A DNA stretch of 64,000 nucleotides from assembly GCA_023449855.1 (NCBI GenBank), contig JAEXHR010000079.1:1-64000 (forward strand), written 5' to 3'. The notes beneath the pieces were generated by a model. It saw nothing but the letters and a program-made list of their open reading frames with translations. It had not been told where the DNA came from and searched no databases. Of the stretch, positions 58,510 through 64,000 are shown one piece after another. Position numbers and translations under genes: made by a program. The DNA is from Pseudomonadota bacterium. GTDB taxonomy: Bacteria > Pseudomonadota > Alphaproteobacteria > Rhizobiales > Xanthobacteraceae. Positions within the stretch are counted from its first letter, which is position 1, and each line of letters starts with the position of its first letter.

Positions 58510-58545
58510 GAGGGCACGGCGCTGCGCGCCATCGCCCACCCTACG
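58510..58545. repeat. Probable REP-like hairpin after folK
   Basis: AGGGCACGGCGC and GCGCCATCGCCCACCCT form a hairpin with a GCTGC centre, 14 bases after the folK stop. It fits the GTGGGCA...TGCCCAC type of rhizobial intergenic repeat, imperfectly paired. It could end the folate operon transcript. Confidence 0.5.
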
Positions 58546-58698
58546 GGTCTGTCCAGCGCGGCCGGAACTGACCCAATCTGGTTGTGTTCCCCGCGCCCCA
58601 TTTCCGCGCATCGCCATGCCTGAACAGGCATTGGCAACCCCTTCGTCCCATGGCATTTTCCGGCCAAACACGAATTGCCCGGGAGTAAACCGTTCCAC

Positions 58699-60564
58699 AT
58701 GTCGACTGCGACTGACGACCTGCGGCTGGCCGCCGACTTCGCGCCCGCAAATTACGAAAACTGGCGCAAGCTGGTCGATGGCGTGTTGAAGGGCGCGCCG
58801 TTCGAGAAGCTGATCAGCAAGAGCTATGACGGCATCGCCATCCAGCCGATCTATGCCCGCACACCGGATGCCGCGCCGATCGCCGGCCGCGCCGCTGCCG
58901 CGCCATGGCAGATCATGCAGCGCATTGACCATCCTGACGCAGCCAAGTCGAACCGTCAGGCACTGCACGATCTCGAAAACGGCGCCACCGGCCTGTCGCT
59001 GATATTCGAAGGCGCCAATGGCGCCCGCGGTTTCGGCCTCCCCGCTTCACAAGAAGCCATCGCAACGCTCCTCGACGGCATCTATCTCGACGCCGGCATC
59101 GGCATTGAGTTGCAGGCCGGTCCGCAATCGCGCATGGCCGTCACCTGGCTCGCCGACGCCATCAAGGCGAAGGGCATCGATACGACCAGGTGCGACATCC
59201 GTTTCGGCCTCGACCCGATCGGCGCCACTGCGGTATGGGGCAGCAGCGCCTTCAACTGGTGGGAGATGGCTCCGGCCGTCACCGACACCATCAAGAAGCT
59301 CGACGACCACGGCTTCAAGGGCCCGTTCCTGGTTGCTGACGGCCGTATCATTCACGATGCCGGCGGATCCGAGGTGCAGGAACTCGCTTACACGCTCGCG
59401 ATCATGATTGCTTATCTGCGTGCACTCGACGATGCCGGCTTCTCGCTCGAAAATGCGCGCAACAAGGTCTATGCGCGGCTGGCCGCAGATGCCGACCAGT
59501 TCCTGACCATGGCGAAATTCCGCGCGCTCCGCCTGCTCTGGGCGCGTGTCGAGGAAAGCTGCGGCCTGACGCCGAAGCCGCTGTTCATCGCCGCTGAAAC
59601 CGCTTGGCGCATGCTGACCCAGCGCGACGCTGCAGTGAACATGCTGCGCGCCACCATGGCGACCTTCTCCGCCGGTCTCGCTGGCGCGAATTCGGTTTGC
59701 GTGTTGCCCCATACGCTGGCGCTCGGCCTGCCGGATTCCGGCGCTCGTCGTATCGCCCGCAACACCCAGCTCGTACTGCTCGAAGAGTCCAATCTCGCCA
59801 AGGTCACCGATCCCGCTGCCGGTGCCGGCGGCATCGAAACATTGACCCGCGAGCTCTGCGACGCCGCCTGGACGATGTTCCAGGATATCGAGAAAGTCGG
59901 CGGCGCTTTCCAGGCGCTCGGCAACAATCTGATCCAGCCGAAGGTCGCTGCCACCCGCAAGGCGCGGCAGGCCGCAGTCGCCAAGCGCCGCGACGTGCTC
60001 ACCGGCGCCACCGAGTTTCCCAGCCTGCAGGAGACCCGCGCCTCGGTGCTGAAGGTCAAGCCGGTGCCTGCAAAGCCCTATGGCAAGGACAAGATCAAAT
60101 TCCCCGCGCTGGAGCCGATCCGCCTCGCTGAACCTTTCGAGGCATTGCGCGACAAGTCCGACCACCTGCTCGCCCGCAAGGGCGCGCGGCCAAAGGTGTT
60201 TTTGGCCAATCTGGGCACGCCCGCCGATTTCACGGCACGCGCGACCTTCGCCAAGAGCTTCTTCGAGACCGGCGGCATCGAGGCCATCGACGCCGACGGC
60301 TTCACCGATCCGGCCACCCTCGCTGACGCTTTCAAGGCTTCAGGCGCCACGCTCGCCTGCCTGTGTTCCTCGGACAAGCAGTATCCGGCGCACGCGGCAG
60401 CCGCAGCCAAGGCCCTGCAATCGGCCGGCGCCAGGCATATCTATCTGGCAGGGCGTCCCGGCGAACTCGAAGCCGATCTGCGCGCGGCCGGCGTGCAGGA
60501 TTTCGTGTTTGCCGGCGGCGATGCGCTGGCGATGCTGGTGCAAGCCTACGCCCTGATGGAGTGA
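58699..60564 (+). CDS. mutA: Methylmalonyl-CoA mutase small (beta) subunit
   Basis: This 621-residue protein starts MSTATDDLRLAADFAPANYENWRKLVDGVLKGAPF, followed by LISKSYDGIAIQPIYAR and the TIM-barrel region. The C-terminal cobalamin-fold domain lacks the DxHxxG cobalt ligand, which is normal for the non-catalytic subunit. It partners with MutB to isomerise methylmalonyl-CoA to succinyl-CoA in propionate metabolism. The ATG at 58699 is preferred to a TTG eight codons upstream. Two other genes separate it from mutB. Confidence 0.95.
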   Translation: MSTATDDLRLAADFAPANYENWRKLVDGVLKGAPFEKLISKSYDGIAIQPIYARTPDAAPIAGRAAAAPWQIMQRIDHPDAAKSNRQALHDLENGATGLSLIFEGANGARGFGLPASQEAIATLLDGIYLDAGIGIELQAGPQSRMAVTWLADAIKAKGIDTTRCDIRFGLDPIGATAVWGSSAFNWWEMAPAVTDTIKKLDDHGFKGPFLVADGRIIHDAGGSEVQELAYTLAIMIAYLRALDDAGFSLENARNKVYARLAADADQFLTMAKFRALRLLWARVEESCGLTPKPLFIAAETAWRMLTQRDAAVNMLRATMATFSAGLAGANSVCVLPHTLALGLPDSGARRIARNTQLVLLEESNLAKVTDPAAGAGGIETLTRELCDAAWTMFQDIEKVGGAFQALGNNLIQPKVAATRKARQAAVAKRRDVLTGATEFPSLQETRASVLKVKPVPAKPYGKDKIKFPALEPIRLAEPFEALRDKSDHLLARKGARPKVFLANLGTPADFTARATFAKSFFETGGIEAIDADGFTDPATLADAFKASGATLACLCSSDKQYPAHAAAAAKALQSAGARHIYLAGRPGELEADLRAAGVQDFVFAGGDALAMLVQAYALME

Positions 60565-60567
60565 GCG

Positions 60568-61035
60568 ATGACGGATGCGGCGCGCAAACCCATGCTGACC
60601 GGTGGCTGCCAATGCGGCGCGATCCGCTTTGCCGTGACCGCCGCGCCGACGCGGGTGAGCATCTGCCATTGCCGGATGTGCCAGAAGGCCACCGGCGCGC
60701 CTTTCGCCTCGCTCGCCGACATTCCGAACGAGCAGTTCGCATGGACACGCGGCACGCCATCGGCCTTCAAGTCATCGTCGATCGCCGAACGTGACTTCTG
60801 TGCGAAGTGCGGCACGCCGCTGAGCTATCGCCGCATCGGCGGCCCGAATATCGAGATCATGACCGGCGCCTTCGACCGGCCGGACCGCGTGGTGCCGACC
60901 AAGCAATTTGGCAGCGAGTCACGCCTGGGCTGGGTCGGCAATGTATCGAACCTGCCGAGCAAGACGACGGCACAGAATTACGGCCCGGAACAGATGGCCA
61001 GCGTGTTCAGCTATCAGCATCCGGATCATGATTGA
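60568..61035 (+). CDS. GFA family protein (glutathione-dependent formaldehyde-activating-like)
   Basis: This 155-residue zinc protein has TGGCQCGAIRF (C14, C16), ICHCRMCQKATGAPFASLA (C33, C35, C38) and RDFCAKCGTPL (C78, C81), the complete GFA/CENP-V cysteine set. Most members are of unknown function rather than true Gfa. It starts three bases after the mutA stop and lies between the two mutase subunit genes. Confidence 0.92.
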   Translation: MTDAARKPMLTGGCQCGAIRFAVTAAPTRVSICHCRMCQKATGAPFASLADIPNEQFAWTRGTPSAFKSSSIAERDFCAKCGTPLSYRRIGGPNIEIMTGAFDRPDRVVPTKQFGSESRLGWVGNVSNLPSKTTAQNYGPEQMASVFSYQHPDHD

Positions 61036-61053
61036 GATTGTGGGAACCGGCAC

Positions 61054-61455
61054 ATGTCTCAACAAAACGAACTGAACCAACTCGAGGAAGAGCGAATTCG
61101 CTTGCAATCGATGATCGACCATCACAATCCACCGAGGCTTGTTCCGCTATGGGTATTGGCCTGCGTACTATTGGCGGGCTTCGCGATACTTCTCGGCCGT
61201 GTTTTCATATCCGGACTGATGGCGGGCGAATACACATTGTCGAGCGTCGCGGCGTGGTCCGTAATCTTTGGACTGCTGGCCTACCTTGTGACGCGCCCTA
61301 TTACGTTTTGGGGCGTTGAAACGACGTTTTTTGAAGTCGTTCTTGGCCTCTTAAGCGGCTTCCCAAGCGGCCGGCCAGCAGGCGAACCGCAGATACGTCA
61401 GCGGCTCGCTGATTGCGAAACAAGAATCAAAAAATTGAAGGAACGCCACTCGTGA
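61054..61455 (+). CDS. Small membrane protein between mutA and mutB, function unknown
   Basis: This is a 133-residue protein. An N-terminal charged helix (NELNQLEEERIRLQSMIDHH), two membrane spans (LWVLACVLLAGFAILLGRVF and VAAWSVIFGLLAYLVT) and a C-terminal charged helix (RQRLADCETRIKKLKERHS) give paired coiled-coil ends. The composition is clearly less GC-rich than mutA/mutB. It overlaps the mutB GTG start by four bases, so mutB translation is coupled to it. No family is recognised. Confidence 0.72.
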   Translation: MSQQNELNQLEEERIRLQSMIDHHNPPRLVPLWVLACVLLAGFAILLGRVFISGLMAGEYTLSSVAAWSVIFGLLAYLVTRPITFWGVETTFFEVVLGLLSGFPSGRPAGEPQIRQRLADCETRIKKLKERHS

Positions 61456-63608
61456 GCAAGATTCCCAACTTCGCCGACATCGCCTTCGCGCCGATTTCCC
61501 CTGCTGCGCCATCCGGCAGCGCCGAGCCGTGGCTGACGCCGGAAGGCATCCTGGTCAATCCGAGCTACAGCGAGACCGACGTCAAAGGCATCGACTTTCT
61601 GAACACCTGGCCGGGCGCCGCGCCCTTCCTGCGCGGCCCCTACCCGACCATGTATGTCAACCAGCCCTGGACGATCCGGCAATATGCCGGTTTCTCCACC
61701 GCGGAAGACTCGAATGCCTTCTATCGCCGCAATCTCGCCGCCGGCCAGAAGGGCCTGTCGGTCGCCTTCGATCTCGCCACCCATCGCGGCTATGACAGCG
61801 ATCATCCGCGCGTGGCCGGCGATGTCGGCATGGCGGGCGTCGCGATCGATTCCATCTACGACATGCGCACGCTGTTCGCCGGCATTCCGCTCGACCAGAT
61901 GAGCGTGTCGATGACCATGAACGGCGCGGTGCTGCCGATCCTCGCGCTTTATGTGGCCGCGGCGGAAGAGCAAGGCGTGCCACCGGAGAAACTCACCGGA
62001 ACCATTCAGAACGACATTCTGAAAGAGTTCATGGTGCGCAACACCTATATCTACCCGCCGGCGCCATCGATGCGGATCATCTCCGACATCTTCGCCTACA
62101 CCTCGCAGCGAATGCCGAAATATAATTCGATCAGCATTTCCGGCTATCACATGCAGGAAGCCGGCGCGACGCAGGACCTCGAACTCGCTTATACGCTGGC
62201 CGACGGTGTCGAATATCTGCGCGCCGGCATGGCCGCGGGCATCGATGTCGACAAATTCGCGCCGCGCCTGTCGTTCTTCTGGGCGATCGGCATGAACTTC
62301 TTCATGGAAGTCGCCAAGATGCGCGCCGCGCGCCTGCTGTGGGCGAAGCTCCTCACGCAGTTCAATCCGAAGGATCCGAAGTCGCTGTCGCTGCGCACCC
62401 ACAGCCAGACCTCCGGCTGGTCTCTCACTGCGCAGGACGTGTTCAACAACGTGATGCGCACCACCGTCGAGGCCATGGCGGCAACGCAGGGCCACACCCA
62501 GTCGCTGCACACCAATGCGCTCGACGAAGCGCTGGCGCTGCCCACCGATTTCTCCGCCCGCATCGCGCGCAACACCCAGCTCTTCATCCAGCAGGAGACC
62601 GGCACCACCCGCATCATCGATCCGTGGGGCGGTTCCTACTATGTCGAGCGCCTGACGCATGATCTCGCCGTGAAGGCCTGGGGCCATATCCAGGAAGTGG
62701 AAGAGCTCGGCGGCATGGCCAAGGCCATCGAGGCCGGCGTGCCCAAGCTGCGCATCGAAGAGGCCTCGGCGAAGACCCAGGCGCGCATCGATGCCGGCCG
62801 GCAGGCGGTGATCGGCGTCAACAAATACAAGCCCGAGAGCGAGACGCCGATCGACGTGCTCAAGGTCGACAACTCCAATGTCCGCCGGCTGCAGATCGAC
62901 AAGCTGAAGCGCCTGCGCGGCGAACGCAATCAGGCCGATGTCGACGCCGCCATCCATGCGCTGACGCGCAGCGCGCAGGAAGGCACCGGCAATCTCCTTG
63001 CCCTCGCCATCGACGCCGCCCGCGCCAAGGCGACTGTCGGCGAAATCTCCGACGCGATGGAAAAGGTGTTCGGCCGCCACCGCGCCGAGATCAAGTCCAT
63101 CACCGGCGTCTACAAGCGGGAAGCTTCCAGCATGAACGACAATGTCGCCAAGGTTCAGGCGCTGATCGACGCCTTCGAGGATGCCGAGGGCCGTCGCCCG
63201 CGTATCCTTGTCGCCAAGATCGGCCAGGACGGCCACGATCGCGGCCAGAAGGTGATCGCCTCGGCCTTCGCCGATATCGGCTTCGACGTCGATATCGGGC
63301 CGCTCTTCGCCACCGCCGATGAGGCCGCCCGCCAGGCTGTCGAGAACGACGTGCACATCCTCGGCCTCTCCTCCCTAGCCGCGGCGCATCTCACCGCGGT
63401 GCCGGAGCTCAAGGCCGCGCTGAAGAAGCAGGGCCGCGAGGACATTATGATCATTATCGGCGGCGTCGTGCCGCCGCAGGATTACGACGAACTGTACAAG
63501 GCCGGCGCCGAGGCGATCTATCCGCCGGGTACGGTGATCTCGGAAGCGGCCGAAGAGCTGATCCACAAGCTCAATGCGCGGCTGGGGCACAGCCAGGCGG
63601 CGGAGTAG
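61452..63608 (+). CDS. mutB: Methylmalonyl-CoA mutase large (alpha) subunit, adenosylcobalamin-dependent
   Basis: This is a 718-residue catalytic subunit. The barrel contains GIDFLNTWPGAAPFLRGPYPTMY, RQYAGFSTAEDSNAFYRRNLAAGQKGLSVAFDLATHRGYDSDHPR, and NTQLFIQQETGTTRIIDPWGGS. The C-terminal B12 domain has KIGQDGHDRGQKV with D593 and the cobalt ligand His595. Start is the GTG at 61452, preceded by AAGGAA and overlapping the previous gene's TGA. It works with MutA in propionyl-CoA use. Confidence 0.96.
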   Translation: MSKIPNFADIAFAPISPAAPSGSAEPWLTPEGILVNPSYSETDVKGIDFLNTWPGAAPFLRGPYPTMYVNQPWTIRQYAGFSTAEDSNAFYRRNLAAGQKGLSVAFDLATHRGYDSDHPRVAGDVGMAGVAIDSIYDMRTLFAGIPLDQMSVSMTMNGAVLPILALYVAAAEEQGVPPEKLTGTIQNDILKEFMVRNTYIYPPAPSMRIISDIFAYTSQRMPKYNSISISGYHMQEAGATQDLELAYTLADGVEYLRAGMAAGIDVDKFAPRLSFFWAIGMNFFMEVAKMRAARLLWAKLLTQFNPKDPKSLSLRTHSQTSGWSLTAQDVFNNVMRTTVEAMAATQGHTQSLHTNALDEALALPTDFSARIARNTQLFIQQETGTTRIIDPWGGSYYVERLTHDLAVKAWGHIQEVEELGGMAKAIEAGVPKLRIEEASAKTQARIDAGRQAVIGVNKYKPESETPIDVLKVDNSNVRRLQIDKLKRLRGERNQADVDAAIHALTRSAQEGTGNLLALAIDAARAKATVGEISDAMEKVFGRHRAEIKSITGVYKREASSMNDNVAKVQALIDAFEDAEGRRPRILVAKIGQDGHDRGQKVIASAFADIGFDVDIGPLFATADEAARQAVENDVHILGLSSLAAAHLTAVPELKAALKKQGREDIMIIIGGVVPPQDYDELYKAGAEAIYPPGTVISEAAEELIHKLNARLGHSQAAE

Positions 63609-63643
63609 CTGCGGCGTCAAGGCAATTGTGATAGGATCACGGC

Positions 63644-63961
63644 ATGACGGACGTGATCGACATCCCGCTGGACGTGATCCTCGCAAAATTGCGGGCGCTC
63701 GCGCCTGCCATCAAGGCGGAGGGCGTGACGCGACTGGCGGTGTTCGGCTCACGTGTCCGCGGCGATGCACGGCCAGATAGCGATCTGGATATTCTCTTGG
63801 AATACCCACCTCATGTGAGCGGACAACCGTTTTTCAACTGGTCCAAGGTCATGAACATGATCGAGGACGAAATCGGGGTATGGCCTCACATCATGACGGC
63901 CAGTGAGCTCACACCACGCATCCGGGAGCGCATGGCAGACGATCTGATCGAGGTGTTTTGA
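63644..63961 (+). CDS. MNT-type nucleotidyltransferase (antitoxin of MNT/HEPN module)
   Basis: This 105-residue minimal nucleotidyltransferase has the pol-beta motif FGSRVRGDARPDSDLDILLEY. The downstream gene starts inside its stop codon (TGATG, one shared base). In MNT/HEPN (type VII) systems the MNT enzyme adenylylates the HEPN toxin to neutralise it. Length and motif order are typical. Confidence 0.93.
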   Translation: MTDVIDIPLDVILAKLRALAPAIKAEGVTRLAVFGSRVRGDARPDSDLDILLEYPPHVSGQPFFNWSKVMNMIEDEIGVWPHIMTASELTPRIRERMADDLIEVF

Positions 63962-64000
63962 TGCCCCCTTCACCGGAAGATCGTTTGAATGATATTCACC
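63961..64000 (+). CDS. HEPN-domain toxin, start only (cut by window end)
   Basis: The reading frame from the ATG at 63961 gives MPPSPEDRLNDIH, matching the usual start of DUF86/HEPN ribonuclease toxins that follow MNT antitoxins. Only 13 residues are inside the window. The call relies on the pairing with the MNT gene and the one-base TGATG overlap. Confidence 0.6.
   Translation, partial: MPPSPEDRLNDIH

Noticed and set aside
61398..63356. Minus-strand reading frame of 652 codons opposite mutB
   Set aside because: It mirrors mutB codon bias. The His/Asp/Gly-rich product has no motif, and mutB is unambiguous.
1..64000. CRISPR arrays, tRNA or rRNA genes, insertion-sequence transposases
   Set aside because: I saw no regularly spaced direct repeats, no convincing cloverleaf with GTTCGA-type arm, no rRNA core sequence and no transposase motif. 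A tRNA could be missed by eye.

Overview
The window looks like chromosomal DNA from an alphaproteobacterium of the Bradyrhizobium/Rhodopseudomonas group (Nitrobacteraceae). The evidence is the high GC content, the single-cysteine MucR regulator, paired DUF3551 proteins, a Flp pilin, a DUF1214/DUF1254 pair, adenosylcobalamin-dependent methylmalonyl-CoA mutase, and many short palindromic intergenic repeats, including the GAGCATGATC...GATCATGCTC type I associate with this group. I saw no rRNA, tRNA, CRISPR array or insertion-sequence transposase.

Region 1 (1-14,900, minus strand) is a gene-transfer-agent-like (RcGTA-like, HK97-type) head and tail cluster. In transcription order it runs: small TM protein, gp1-like protein, large terminase, portal, gp3.5-like protein, prohead protease, major capsid, gp6 connector, gp7 head closure, gp8 (DUF3168), gp9 major tail, gp10, gp10.1 chaperone and a short gp11 tape measure. 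The window ends before gp12-15. No integrase, repressor, replication or lysis gene is visible. The cluster is interrupted by less GC-rich cargo: a deaminase-type polymorphic toxin with a translationally coupled immunity gene and a metallophosphatase (8,830-11,329), a tandem pair of paralogous immunity-like genes (6,642-7,495), a DUF2019 two-gene cassette next to a beheaded secreted-protein gene (4,471-5,165), and a divergent secreted trypsin (2,890-3,660).

Region 2 (14,900-19,000) holds two DUF3551 secreted proteins, a Flp pilin with a CtrA-like site upstream, a DHA2-type MFS exporter and an LPS-core-type glycosyltransferase. Region 3 (19,000-26,500) looks like an accessory island: a HEAT-repeat protein, an N-terminally truncated ClpP-like gene, a lipoprotein-lipase-like esterase, a uridine-kinase-like P-loop kinase, and a compact operon encoding a patatin phospholipase, a cytoplasmic subtilase (S8) and a ComEC-type metallo-beta-lactamase-fold hydrolase. 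That operon is the best candidate in the window for an undescribed conflict or defence module.

Region 4 (26,600-44,040) is mostly core: YcgN, a class A penicillin-binding protein, DUF1214/DUF1254, a sterol-desaturase-like membrane hydroxylase, a methyltransferase, DUF2336, DUF1491, a PAS sensor kinase overlapping a peptidoglycan-binding protein, DUF5330, SufE, DUF6456, MucR and a large membrane glycosyltransferase. Region 5 (44,050-52,200) is a run of transporter and regulator pairs (Lrp/EamA, EamA/MocR, PfpI/GlxA) around a class A beta-lactamase and a class II aldolase. Region 6 (52,300-64,000) has an M20 dipeptidase, a HerA-like ATPase, DUF2267 and DUF4332 proteins, folP-folB-folK, and mutA/mutB separated by two unrelated genes. 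It ends in an MNT/HEPN toxin-antitoxin pair cut by the window end.
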